Source: an uncultured Clostridia bacterium
GTDB taxonomy: Bacteria > Bacillota > Clostridia > Christensenellales > CAG-138
Direction of reading: 5' to 3'
NCBI GenBank assembly: GCA_937913075.1
Contig: CALEPU010000271.1
Span: 1-18,079 of the forward strand
DNA length: 18,079 bases
The notes beneath the pieces are model-generated. The model had not been told where the DNA came from, made no database searches, and saw nothing but the letters and a program-made list of their open reading frames with translations. Shown piece by piece: positions 1 through 8,005 of the stretch (its first letter is position 1; each line of letters opens with the position of its first letter). The translations under genes were made by a program, and so were the position numbers.

Positions 1-66
<66 letters not shown>

Positions 67-81
67 GATTTAAGTATTGTT

Positions 82-109
82 AAAGCGGAGAGCGTTTGCT
101 CTCCGCTTT
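82..109 (+). terminator. Strong hairpin after the SEC-C gene, probable terminator
   Basis: A perfect 12-bp stem (82-93 with 98-109, AAAGCGGAGAGC and its complement) closes a 4-base GTTT loop 15 bases after the stop codon. The T-tract is poor: CTTT, then GGCGTAC. It could also stop transcripts arriving from the minus-strand operon. It is clearly a hairpin; the terminator function is inferred from position. Confidence 0.7.
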
Positions 110-118
110 GGCGTACTT

Positions 119-381
119 TCATTTAAGAATATCGGATTCCTTTTCTGGCATGTCTTCATAACGTCGTATTTTTATCAGCCCTTTGTTCACGGTATGCAGA
201 ATTGCTTTATAGGCGTTGGGCACGTGCTCAACGCCGTCAATGGGTATGGGCAGGCTGCCTGTTGCTGCATCGGGTATCTGCGTAACAAAGCCTGAATCAA
301 CTATGCTGTCGGCGCGGTATATATAACCTGATACACCTTAGTAAGAGCTTTGAAGTGCGTTTGGGAATACTCGGTCAGCTG
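119..381 (-). pseudogene. Decayed protein-coding remnant downstream of deoC
   Basis: On the minus strand, directly after the deoC stop, the same frame reads QLTEYSQTHFKALTKVYQ and then meets a stop after about eight more codons. A -1 shift at about 325-330 continues as GYIYRADSIVDSGFVTQI, through PDAATGSLPIPIDGVEHV, to ...EKESDILK and a TGA stop at 119-121. The second frame is open over 72 codons (119-337) with host-like codon choice and protein-like composition, but it has no usable start codon and no ribosome binding site. I read it as the C-terminal remnant of a lost gene carrying one frameshift. I do not recognise the family. It could instead be non-coding DNA that happens to be open. Confidence 0.4.
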
Positions 382-1050
382 TCAGCCCAAAAGCTTGACT
401 CCGTTGCTCGTGCCGAGCCTTGAAGCGCCTGCATTTATCATTTTTTCGGCGTCCTCGGGAGTTCTTACGCCGCCGGAGGCCTTAACGCCCAGCTTATCGC
501 CGACTGTCCTGCGCATGAGCGCAACGTCTTCGGGGGTCGCGCCGCCGGTGGAGAAGCCTGTTGAGGTCTTGACGTAATCTGCGCCTGCGCGCATTGCCGC
601 CTCGCAAGCTAAAACCTTCTCCTCGTCGGTCAGGAGGCATGTTTCGATTATTACCTTGACAATAGCGGTTTTACCATCTATTCCGTCATGTGCTGCGTTT
701 ACGACCGCGCGTATGTCATTCTCAACGAATGCCCAGTCGCCATCCTTCGCCGCGCCGACATTGATGACCATATCGACCTCATTGGCGCCGTTCTCAACAC
801 AGTATACTGCCTCAAAAGCTTTGACCTCGGTCGCCATTGCGCCCAGAGGGAAGCCTACTACACAGCAGGTATTTACGCCGCTGCCGGCAAGCTGCTCCGC
901 GACGAAACGGCAGTGGCAGGAGTTGATGCAAACGCTCTTAAAATGATGTTCCTTTGCCTCTGCGCAGATCTTCGCAATAGCTTCGAGCTTGGCGTCAGCC
1001 TTTAAAAGAGTATGGTCGATGTATTCGTTAATGTTTTTAATGCCTTCCAT
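382..1050 (-). CDS. deoC: Deoxyribose-phosphate aldolase DeoC
   Basis: This 222-residue enzyme cleaves 2-deoxyribose-5-phosphate to glyceraldehyde-3-phosphate and acetaldehyde, the last step in salvaging deoxynucleosides for carbon. It is a single cytosolic TIM-barrel domain of normal family length. IDHTLLK is at 11-17, the catalytic Asp in EVDMV is D93, the barrel lysine in VKVI is K132, the Schiff-base lysine in YVKTSTGF is K161, and the second essential lysine in VKASGG is K190. All expected catalytic residues are present. The ATG at 1048-1050 follows a GGAGG at a good distance (1055-1061). It is the last gene of the HMA-mnmA-deoC minus-strand run and starts 28 bases after mnmA, so it probably shares that promoter. 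No nucleoside phosphorylase or phosphopentomutase gene lies beside it. Confidence 0.96.
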   Translation of the reverse strand: MEGIKNINEYIDHTLLKADAKLEAIAKICAEAKEHHFKSVCINSCHCRFVAEQLAGSGVNTCCVVGFPLGAMATEVKAFEAVYCVENGANEVDMVINVGAAKDGDWAFVENDIRAVVNAAHDGIDGKTAIVKVIIETCLLTDEEKVLACEAAMRAGADYVKTSTGFSTGGATPEDVALMRRTVGDKLGVKASGGVRTPEDAEKMINAGASRLGTSNGVKLLG

Positions 1051-1078
1051 TTACAACCTCCAATAAGTAAAATTATGT

Positions 1079-2191
1079 TCAAACGTTGAAACATGACGGC
1101 AGCGGCTTTAAAGGTGTAACGTCGTCGATCTCGCCGCCGCCAAGGCACTCATCGCCGTTATAAAGCACAGCCCATTGACCCTTGGTAACAGCGCGCTGCG
1201 GCTCGGCAAAATCAATGCGGCAGCCGTTGCCCAAGGGCGTAACTGTCACAGCCTGATCCGACTGACGGTAACGGAACTTAGCCATACAGCGATACTGCCC
1301 CGAGCTCGGCGGTTCGGTAACGTAGCTTATATTGTTGCAGACCAGCGAAGTAGAATAGAGCTCCTCGTGCTCGCCCTGCTGGACTAACAGAAGGTTCCTT
1401 TTGATATCCTTACCGACGACGAACCAGCTTTCTCCTGTGCCGAAATCCTTGCCGCCTATTCCGAGACCCCGTCGCTGCCCCATTGTGTAGTACATGAGCC
1501 CATCATGACGACCCAGGACCTTGCCTTCAAGGTCTACTATATCGCCGGGACAGGCGGGCAGATAACCCATGAGGAACTTTTTAAAATCGCGTTCGCCTAT
1601 AAAGCATACGCCGGTCGAGTCCTTCTTGGCGGCGGTTGCAAGGTCTGCCTTGAGCGCGATACTGCGCACTTCGGATTTGTCAAGCCCGCCAATGGGGAAG
1701 AGCACACGTTCGAGCTTTTTATCGTTGAGTCCTGCAAGAAAATAGGTCTGATCCTTAGCCTTGTCCGCAGCCTTTAAAAGGCGCAGCCTGCCGCCCTCGC
1801 GGGCGAGCCTCGCATAATGACCCGTTGCAAGGAAGTCCGAGCCGAGCCCCATTGCAAAATCAAGGAACGCTTTGAATTTTATCTCGGTATTGCAGAGTAT
1901 GTCGGGGTTGGGCGTGCGCATCTTTTTGTACTCGTCAAGAAAATACGCAAACACCCTGTCCATATACTCCTTGGTGAAGTTGACGGTATAGCAGGGTATA
2001 CCGAGCTTGTCCGCAACGCGCAGCGCATCCTCGCGGTCGGCAGTTGCAGTGCAGACTCCGTTTTCGTCCTTTTCGTCCCAGTTTTTCATAAAAACTCCGA
2101 CGACGTCAAAGCCCTGCTCCTTTAAAAGCAGGGCGGCAACTGAGGAGTCCACTCCGCCGGACAGCCCGACGGTCACACGCTGCGCGCACAT
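1079..2191 (-). CDS. mnmA: tRNA-specific 2-thiouridylase MnmA
   Basis: MnmA adenylates and thiolates U34 of the Lys, Glu and Gln tRNAs, giving the 2-thio part of the wobble base. The 370-residue protein has the ATP PP-loop SGGVDS at 11-16 and the two active-site cysteines: C100 in PDILCNTEIKFK and C196 in STGVCFIGERDF. ATGHYAR and KDQTYFL also match the family, and a C-terminal beta-barrel region follows from about 205. Length and motifs are complete. The ATG is one base after the stop of the upstream HMA gene, and a GAGG inside that gene's 3' end serves as ribosome binding site, so the two are translationally close-coupled. The sulfur donor would normally be a cysteine desulfurase such as IscS or NifS, not encoded nearby. 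Confidence 0.97.
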   Translation of the reverse strand: MCAQRVTVGLSGGVDSSVAALLLKEQGFDVVGVFMKNWDEKDENGVCTATADREDALRVADKLGIPCYTVNFTKEYMDRVFAYFLDEYKKMRTPNPDILCNTEIKFKAFLDFAMGLGSDFLATGHYARLAREGGRLRLLKAADKAKDQTYFLAGLNDKKLERVLFPIGGLDKSEVRSIALKADLATAAKKDSTGVCFIGERDFKKFLMGYLPACPGDIVDLEGKVLGRHDGLMYYTMGQRRGLGIGGKDFGTGESWFVVGKDIKRNLLLVQQGEHEELYSTSLVCNNISYVTEPPSSGQYRCMAKFRYRQSDQAVTVTPLGNGCRIDFAEPQRAVTKGQWAVLYNGDECLGGGEIDDVTPLKPLPSCFNV

Positions 2192-2192
2192 A

Positions 2193-2393
2193 TTATTCAG
2201 CCTCGATGGACTTTACTTCAAAGCCGAGCTCTTCGATAGCCTCACGGACGGGAGAGGTATCCTCGCCGAAATCTATTACGAGCGAATTAAGCTCAATAGA
2301 AATTACGTCGGCTCCGATGGTGTTCATGGCGTTTGATACGCGGGAGATGCAGTGGGCGCAGCCCATTCCGGAAAGTGTAACGTGATACTTCAT
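2193..2393 (-). CDS. Heavy-metal-associated (HMA) domain protein, CopZ-like
   Basis: A 66-residue, single-domain HMA protein with the metal-binding loop GMGCAHC at 9-15 (C12 and C15), as in CopZ copper chaperones and the N-terminal domains of copper P-type ATPases. A cytosolic metallochaperone role is likely, Cu(I) being the usual ligand; the metal cannot be read from sequence. I chose the ATG at 2391-2393 because it lies 9 bases after AAAGGAG (2403-2409). A TTG two codons upstream is only 3 bases from that site. It is the promoter-proximal gene of the mnmA-deoC operon. No copper ATPase or CsoR-type regulator gene is near, so the link to tRNA thiolation is only by operon position. Confidence 0.85.
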   Translation of the reverse strand: MKYHVTLSGMGCAHCISRVSNAMNTIGADVISIELNSLVIDFGEDTSPVREAIEELGFEVKSIEAE

Positions 2394-2427
2394 AATCAAA
2401 AACTCCTTTCGTTTCGTTCACTTCATT

Positions 2428-2456
2428 ATTATATCAAATGTACGCATAAAAATAAA
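2428..2456 (-). promoter_or_regulatory. Probable sigma-A promoter of the HMA-mnmA-deoC operon
   Basis: On the minus strand a perfect -10 TATAAT (2428-2433) is preceded, after 17 bases, by a weak -35 TTTATT (2451-2456). The predicted start near 2421 gives a leader of about 28 bases carrying the AAAGGAG site. The -10 is strong, the -35 poor. Confidence 0.55.
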
Positions 2457-2529
2457 CAGCATAAAAGTGGCTTGTGCTCGGATTTTGTTCAAAAATTGAT
2501 ATATTTTTACACAAATTTTCCGATTGCAC

Positions 2530-2558
2530 TGTACATCCGTCGCTTAACATGATAAAAT
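2530..2558 (+). promoter_or_regulatory. Probable sigma-A promoter of the carboxypeptidase gene
   Basis: TGTACA (2530-2535, 4/6) and TAAAAT (2553-2558, 5/6) are spaced by 17 bases. The predicted start near 2565 leaves a short leader with the GGGGG ribosome binding site at 2575-2579. An AT-rich inverted repeat overlaps the -10 and the predicted start. Confidence 0.45.
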
Positions 2559-2574
2559 AAAATGATATTTTATT
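2556..2574. repeat. AT-rich inverted repeat between -10 and ribosome binding site of the carboxypeptidase gene
   Basis: AATAAAAT (2556-2563) and ATTTTATT (2567-2574) are perfect complements around a GAT centre. The repeat overlaps the end of the -10 and ends one base before GGGGG. It could be an operator or a leader hairpin; as an AT-rich 8-bp arm it could also be chance. Confidence 0.45.
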
Positions 2575-2587
2575 GGGGGTACCTTCC

Positions 2588-4474
2588 GTGAAACGGTTTA
2601 TATATATCCTGATCTGTTTAATCATGGCGCTTTCGCTCGCAGTGCCCTCGGCTTCCTTTGCCGATACGGACGAGCTTGAAGCAATAACAACTCCGCATAT
2701 AATACTCTATGAGGCCAATACCGGCACTGTCCTATTCAACAGAGCCGAGCATGAAAAGGCATATCCCGCAAGCACTACAAAGATAATGACCTGCATAGTC
2801 GCGCTCGAATACTTTGAGGATATCAACCGGACTTATACCTGCGGCTATGAGGCAACCAACGGCTTTGGACCGCAAAGCTCCGTTCTCGGTCTGCAATATG
2901 GCTATAAGGTGACCATAAAGGATCTGCTTTACGGTCTTATGCTCGTATCCGGCAATGACTGCGGCGCCTGTCTTGCCGTTGCCGCGGCAGGCTCCACCGG
3001 TGCGTTCGTCGAAATGATGAACGCTAAGGCGCAGGAGATCGGCATGAACGATACTCACTACATGAACGCCCACGGTTTGCAGAACGACGAACATTATACT
3101 ACTGCATACGATATGGCTCTTTTGATGAGCTATGCCCTTCGCAATGATGATTTCCGTGCTATCCTCTCCGCAAAGGAATACACCGTCAATGAGGTAAACG
3201 GCAAGTTTTCCAAGACGGTCTACACATCCAACAAGCTGCTGTACACGAAGAACACCGATACCGAGAATAATGAGTATCGGTATGCGATTGGCGGCAAGAC
3301 GGGGGAGACCAATACCGCGGGTTATACCCTTGTAGAGGCGGCGGAGAAGGACGGCGTTTGCCTTGTTGCGGTGCTCATGGGCGACAATAATCAGGGCGGT
3401 ACCTCAATGTATTACCGCTTCCGCAATGCAGTAAAGCTGTTCAACTGGGGTTTTGAGAACTTCCTCTGCTATGACCGCGATGATTTCAACACCACCGGCA
3501 GTCCTATTGCTTCGCAGATATCGCTCAACACTCTCTTTAACGTACAGACTATCGGTTACGAGGAGAGCGACGCCTCTCGCGGGCTTATAACGGCTGAGGC
3601 GGATATAAGCGATATTATGATTGCCGGCACGAAGGAAGAGCTTGGCAGTATAGACGACTCAAGCTTTGTTTGGGCTGAGCCCGTATTGGACGAGCAGGGC
3701 ATAACGGCTCCCGTCGAGGTCGGCGATAAGCTCGGCACTGTCGATCTTTACCTGAACGGCAAGGTAGTTTTTACAAGCGATCTTCTTGCAAAGTCGGCCG
3801 TAAGAGCAGGGCAGAATTCCGGCAAGAGCGGTGAATATCCGGGCAGCTCGCCCTTCGTCACAGTTACGACCGGACCGAGCAAGCAAAAGATCTGCAACCT
3901 TACCATCAGTAAAAACGGCGGAGAGGATAAATACACCACTTGGATCTACTACGACGGTACGCTCTGCTCGATGGCGGACGCCAACAACTTCTATTACCTT
4001 TTCTATGACGGAGAGGTATTCCGTACCTCAACCGATCCCGCTAGCAAGCGCGTGACCCTCTATCAGATAGTAGAGGATGATAACGGCGCTGCTTACTACG
4101 TCCCCGATGCCGAAGCCGTTAACGGCGGCAATTATCTCGTCGTTTGCTCCGGCAAGGCGCTGCGTGCATCGAAGAGCGGCAGGAGCTTAGCCGCTTCTGC
4201 TCTGGAGTTTGACGAAAACGGCTATCTCACCTCGGCGATCACCGCCGACATGATCTGGACCTTTACTCAAAAGGGAACGGGCAACGGTTATCAGCTAACA
4301 AACAACGGCAGGTATCTCCACAGAAGCCCCGGCGACGGTCTGCTCTTCTGGATAATCATCGGCGTGCTCGTAATTGCCATTGCCGTGATAGCGCGTCTTC
4401 TGATTGTCCGCAGGGGCCGCGGCCGCAGGCGTTCCTTCAAGCGCCGCAATATCTATCGCATCTATCGCACCTGA
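2588..4474 (+). CDS. D-alanyl-D-alanine carboxypeptidase (DacA/DacF type) with extra C-terminal domain and membrane anchor
   Basis: A penicillin-binding serine peptidase that removes the terminal D-Ala from peptidoglycan stem peptides outside the cell. With the GTG start at 2588 (GGGGG at 2575-2579, spacing 8) the protein has 628 residues; a TTG at 2573 overlaps the ribosome binding site and is less likely. It has a signal peptide at 1-25 (cleavage probably after ASFA), the catalytic STTK at 62-65, SGN at 121-123 and KTG at 237-239. A PBP5_C-like domain covers about 320-405, with ITAPVEVGDKLGTVDLYLNG typical. Then comes something unusual: about 150 extra residues (430-582) ending in WTFTQKGTGNGYQLTNNGRY. 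A transmembrane helix follows at 585-607, with a polybasic cytoplasmic tail. Ordinary DacA proteins are about 380-440 residues and end in an amphipathic helix. Confidence 0.93.
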   Translation: MKRFIYILICLIMALSLAVPSASFADTDELEAITTPHIILYEANTGTVLFNRAEHEKAYPASTTKIMTCIVALEYFEDINRTYTCGYEATNGFGPQSSVLGLQYGYKVTIKDLLYGLMLVSGNDCGACLAVAAAGSTGAFVEMMNAKAQEIGMNDTHYMNAHGLQNDEHYTTAYDMALLMSYALRNDDFRAILSAKEYTVNEVNGKFSKTVYTSNKLLYTKNTDTENNEYRYAIGGKTGETNTAGYTLVEAAEKDGVCLVAVLMGDNNQGGTSMYYRFRNAVKLFNWGFENFLCYDRDDFNTTGSPIASQISLNTLFNVQTIGYEESDASRGLITAEADISDIMIAGTKEELGSIDDSSFVWAEPVLDEQGITAPVEVGDKLGTVDLYLNGKVVFTSDLLAKSAVRAGQNSGKSGEYPGSSPFVTVTTGPSKQKICNLTISKNGGEDKYTTWIYYDGTLCSMADANNFYYLFYDGEVFRTSTDPASKRVTLYQIVEDDNGAAYYVPDAEAVNGGNYLVVCSGKALRASKSGRSLAASALEFDENGYLTSAITADMIWTFTQKGTGNGYQLTNNGRYLHRSPGDGLLFWIIIGVLVIAIAVIARLLIVRRGRGRRRSFKRRNIYRIYRT

Positions 4475-4495
4475 TACAGTTTCATTAGCTGCGTT

Positions 4496-4538
4496 CGGCC
4501 ATTCGCCTGCTGCGTATGCACAGCGCCTTGGCCGCTTT
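4496..4538 (+). terminator. Possible terminator or attenuator after the carboxypeptidase gene
   Basis: CGGCCA (4496-4501) pairs with TGGCCG (4529-4534), with an inner GCTG/CAGC pairing (4509-4512 with 4521-4524), followed by CTTTTG. The outer stem is short and the loop imperfect, so this is a weak call based on position between two co-directional genes. Confidence 0.35.
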
Positions 4539-4579
4539 TGATAATTAGCTTAAATGTTTTGATGGAATATCGAGAAAGC

Positions 4580-5314
4580 ATGCAGTACGGTGATTTTGCA
4601 AAACTTTATGACACTCTCATGAGCGACGTTGATTATGACGGTTGGGCAAGCTATATCGAGGGATTTATTCCCGAAGACGCTTCCGTTCTGGAGTGTGCCT
4701 GCGGCACGGGCGAGATAACGCTGAGGCTCGCAAAGGCAGGACACAGCATTGTTGCGACGGATGTTTCCGAGGATATGCTGAGGGTCGCATCGGAGAAGCT
4801 GAGATTATCGGGCGCCGCCGCAAAAAGAGTGCATTTTGCCAGAATGGATATGCGCGAGACGGCAGTGCATAAGCCTGTCGATTGTGTTGTATGCTGCTGC
4901 GACGGGGTAAACTATCTTTTGAGCCGCGAAGACGTCAAAAGGTTTTTCATGAGCGCATCCTCAGCATTGAGATCGGGAGGGCTTTTGCTGTTCGATATCT
5001 CATCCAGATATAAGCTCAAAGAGCTTTTAGGGCAGAATTGCTTTGCGGATAATGATGCAGACCACCCCTATATTTGGCAGAACACATATGACGCCCAATC
5101 GAAGCTTTTGCGTATGGAGCTGGCATTCTTTATAAAGCAAGGCGAGCTGTATTCCAGGATTGACGAGGCGCATATACAGCGAGCTCATTCCGTAAAGGAG
5201 ATATCCTCTTGGCTTGAAGAATGCGGTTATGAATATGATATTTATAAGTGCTTCGGTACTGAAACGCCGGACGATACGACCGAGAGAATACAATTTGTTG
5301 CGAGGAAACTATGA
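4580..5314 (+). CDS. Class I SAM-dependent methyltransferase (YqeM-like)
   Basis: A 244-residue Rossmann-fold methyltransferase. SAM-binding motif I is VLECACGTG at 36-44, the ribose-contacting acidic residue follows in ATDVS (D61), and CDGVNYL is at 107-113. It resembles the YqeM group of Firmicutes, which sits near nadD, yqeK and rsfS in Bacillus; here those genes are about 8 kb downstream. The substrate is unknown. I chose the ATG at 4580, because YqeM-type proteins begin close to an FAKLYDTLM-like segment. An in-frame ATG at 4562 would add six residues; neither has a good ribosome binding site. It ends in a 4-base ATGA overlap with hslO, so the two are translationally coupled. Fold confident, function open. 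Confidence 0.85.
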   Translation: MQYGDFAKLYDTLMSDVDYDGWASYIEGFIPEDASVLECACGTGEITLRLAKAGHSIVATDVSEDMLRVASEKLRLSGAAAKRVHFARMDMRETAVHKPVDCVVCCCDGVNYLLSREDVKRFFMSASSALRSGGLLLFDISSRYKLKELLGQNCFADNDADHPYIWQNTYDAQSKLLRMELAFFIKQGELYSRIDEAHIQRAHSVKEISSWLEECGYEYDIYKCFGTETPDDTTERIQFVARKL

Positions 5315-6228
5315 GTGATACTGTTCTGCGCGGTCTGCTCTTTGGCGGCTCGGTAAATCTTACAGCCATTTGCGGCAGCGAGCTTGTTGAAAGCGCTCGC
5401 GCCGCACACGGACTTTCGCATGTTTGCACTGCTGCTCTTGGCAGACTGCTTATGCAGACCGCTATGATGTCCGTTCAGCTTAAAAGCCCGACGGACAATA
5501 TTACCGTCGTTTTCGACGGCGACGGTGCCGGCGGCAGACTTGTTGCCGTGGGAAAGCAAGGCGGCGTTGTAAAGGGCTATATTGACGATCCGTTTGTCGA
5601 GCTGCCTTTGAAGGATAACGGCAAGCTTGACGTTGCGGGCGTTGTCGGTCAAAACGGCGAACTGCGTGTTATTCGCGATCTTTCCTTAAAGGAACCTTAC
5701 GTCGGAAGATGCGCGATAGCCGACGGTGAGATCGCGAACGATTTTGCAAATTATTTTGTGATAAGCGAGCAGCAGCCATCGCTCGTGTATCTGGGCGTCA
5801 GAGTCGACTCCAAGACGGGCGCCGTGCGAGCCGCATCGGGTCTTATGCTTCAACCGTTGCCTTTCTGCCCCAATGAAGATATTGCCAAGATGGAAGCTGC
5901 CGCAGGTGATATTGCCGGATTGACAAAACGCTTGGAACAGGGCGAGAGCTTGGAACAGGTGCTTAATGCAGTCCTCGGCGATATGGAGCTCGAAATAACA
6001 GAGAGCTGTCAGCCCTGCTTCAAATGCGATTGCAGCAGGAGAAAGCTCGAATCCGCGCTCATCTCCCTCGGCAGGGAAGAGCTTACGGATATAATCGAAA
6101 AGGACGGCAAGGCGGAGCTCATCTGCCGCTTCTGCAACAGCAAATATAATTTCAGCGAGCCTGAGCTGCGTGCGCTGCTTAACGAGGCGCTGCAAAAGGC
6201 CGAAGGCTCGGACTACGACAATGGATAA
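5311..6228 (+). CDS. hslO: Redox-regulated holdase chaperone Hsp33
   Basis: Hsp33 is a cytosolic chaperone switched on by oxidative unfolding. Under reducing conditions four cysteines hold zinc; oxidation to disulfides releases it and exposes the client-binding surface. The 305-residue protein is of usual length, with the N-terminal core (1-225) and the zinc switch at the C-terminus: CDC at 239-241 and CRFC at 272-275, matching CxC-x(27-32)-CxxC. All four ligands are present. It starts inside the stop of the methyltransferase gene (ATGA, 5311-5314), and the next gene starts 8 bases before its own stop, so all three are probably co-translated. Confidence 0.96.
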   Translation: MSDTVLRGLLFGGSVNLTAICGSELVESARAAHGLSHVCTAALGRLLMQTAMMSVQLKSPTDNITVVFDGDGAGGRLVAVGKQGGVVKGYIDDPFVELPLKDNGKLDVAGVVGQNGELRVIRDLSLKEPYVGRCAIADGEIANDFANYFVISEQQPSLVYLGVRVDSKTGAVRAASGLMLQPLPFCPNEDIAKMEAAAGDIAGLTKRLEQGESLEQVLNAVLGDMELEITESCQPCFKCDCSRRKLESALISLGREELTDIIEKDGKAELICRFCNSKYNFSEPELRALLNEALQKAEGSDYDNG

Positions 6229-7978
6229 CGAGATATTCAAGAAACTGAATAATAAGGGCAGAGTACTGCGCTTTGAGCGCGACAGCGATTTCATTGCAAA
6301 GCGAGCCGATGGCAAACGTCAGCAGAACGATCCTGTCAACGCCGCGGCGCTTTATTGGGCTGCGCTCGAAAGGCGGCCGGACGATCACGATATCCTTCTC
6401 GCGCTTGCCGATGTGCTTTCGGATATGCAGCGGTTCGTAGACTCCAATCATCTGCTCATTCCTCACATGCACGAGGACGAGTATTTTATGAAAGAGGCTT
6501 ATTGCAGAGTAGGCTTCAATTTCTTTGCGATAGGCGAGTATGATGCTGCACACCGCTGTTTTGACAGGTTCTTTGAGCTTACCGACGAGGTGTCGGAGCG
6601 CACGGATGTTATAGTCGACGCTTTGGAGCTTATGGACTCTATGGAGGACAACGAGCCTTTTATTAAGGACGCAGCAGCGACAATATTAGAGGATCGCCTT
6701 ATCGAGGCTCACGAGCTTATCGGCAAAAACGAGTTCAGCAAGGCAAAGGGTATTATCCAGGAGCTTAAAAATGAGTATCCCGAGGATGAGAGAGTTACCT
6801 ACGATCTTGCCCTTGCCTGCATGTGCGAGAAGGAATACGGCGAGGGGATCGGTCATCTTGACGAGCTTTTATCAAAGAATTCCGATAATTTTCAGGCTTT
6901 GAGCTTGAAGCTCATTTATGCCCGTAACGTGAATGACGAGCTTATGATGGCGTCAGTCTGCAAAAACCTTGAAAGATGTGAGCCTGAGTCTCCTGAAGTG
7001 CTTATGCCCATACTCGGCATAATACTCGACTCGGGGAGGACTGAGCTTGCGTTAAATCTTGCCGGAAGGGTTTACAGGAAGCTGCCCTACGATTGCCTCG
7101 CAAATCATTTGCTTGCCCTTTGCTACATAAAGCAAGGGCTGTATAAAAAGGCTTCTGCGCTCTATTCAAAGCTTGTAAGCATCAACCGCAATGACTGCAT
7201 TGCAAGGTTCTATCTTAATAAATGCAGTGAGGAGACGCCGGTCTTCACTCATCTGGGCATGGAGGGCATGACAAGATATCAGCTCCCGCTTTTCGATGTG
7301 ATGGAGAATATCAAACGGCTTGCACATGTTGGGTCATTGAGCGCTGACGAAATACTTGAAAAATGGCGAACCGACGCTTCGTTTAAGGAGCTGGTGCGTT
7401 GGGGCTTTACCATGCGTGAGTTCAGCCTGAGTTACAGTCTGTTAAATATGCTCCGCTTGATAGGCGATGAAGAGGCGCAGCTCATAATGCGCGAAACGGT
7501 GATCGACCCCGAAACCAATCAAGTGCTTGCACACGAGGCTCTGGGTATGCTCAAAAGCCTCGATGCGCCTGAACCGTATTTTACTTTCGCTAACGGATGC
7601 TTACTTGAAGGCAGGGTCAGCATGGTCGATCTTGCAGAATGGCACGTGCCTAAGCAGTACCGGTTGATATTCCCGCGGTTCCACAGCATTGCTGCCGATA
7701 TTTACGATATTGAGGTGTACGCCTCAGCTTCGGGCATTATGGAGTCCTTCCTATCCAAGCACAAGGGCGTATTCCCGCCGCTCGATGAAGCCCGGTCTAT
7801 CGCGCTTTCAGCCGCGCTTGAATGTGCCGCCTGCAAAAACTGCGGCGTTGAAGTAAAGGACGACATACTCGAAAGATACGGCATTACTCAAAGAAGGCTC
7901 ACTAATGCCATCGACAGGATGGTCAATATGCTGCTGCTGCCTGAGCTGCATGACGACGAAGGCGGCGACAACCGGTAA
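6221..7978 (+). CDS. TPR-repeat protein of unknown function
   Basis: A 585-residue soluble protein without signal peptide or membrane helix. The N-terminal part (about 35-330) has several tetratricopeptide-like helical pairs, for example AALYWAALERRPDDHDILLA, then IGEYDAAHRCFDRFFEL, FSKAKGIIQELKNEYPED, and LLALCYIKQGLYKKASALYS. Such arrays usually mediate protein contacts. The C-terminal 250 residues do not look like TPRs. Near the end, VKDDILERYGITQRRLTNAI could be a small helix-turn-helix-like unit; this is a guess. I chose ATG 6221 (MDNEIFKK) over an in-frame ATG at 6170 because the upstream extension overlaps the conserved hslO end and reads as basic shadow sequence. Its start overlaps the hslO stop by 8 bases. 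I do not recognise a named family. Confidence 0.82.
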   Translation: MDNEIFKKLNNKGRVLRFERDSDFIAKRADGKRQQNDPVNAAALYWAALERRPDDHDILLALADVLSDMQRFVDSNHLLIPHMHEDEYFMKEAYCRVGFNFFAIGEYDAAHRCFDRFFELTDEVSERTDVIVDALELMDSMEDNEPFIKDAAATILEDRLIEAHELIGKNEFSKAKGIIQELKNEYPEDERVTYDLALACMCEKEYGEGIGHLDELLSKNSDNFQALSLKLIYARNVNDELMMASVCKNLERCEPESPEVLMPILGIILDSGRTELALNLAGRVYRKLPYDCLANHLLALCYIKQGLYKKASALYSKLVSINRNDCIARFYLNKCSEETPVFTHLGMEGMTRYQLPLFDVMENIKRLAHVGSLSADEILEKWRTDASFKELVRWGFTMREFSLSYSLLNMLRLIGDEEAQLIMRETVIDPETNQVLAHEALGMLKSLDAPEPYFTFANGCLLEGRVSMVDLAEWHVPKQYRLIFPRFHSIAADIYDIEVYASASGIMESFLSKHKGVFPPLDEARSIALSAALECAACKNCGVEVKDDILERYGITQRRLTNAIDRMVNMLLLPELHDDEGGDNR

Positions 7979-8005
7979 TGACCTGCGAACGGCACGGAGG
8001 AAATA

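Noticed and set aside
77..295. 72-codon plus-strand open frame after the SEC-C gene
   Set aside because: It starts within or before the terminator hairpin, has no ribosome binding site and is antisense to the more protein-like minus-strand remnant.
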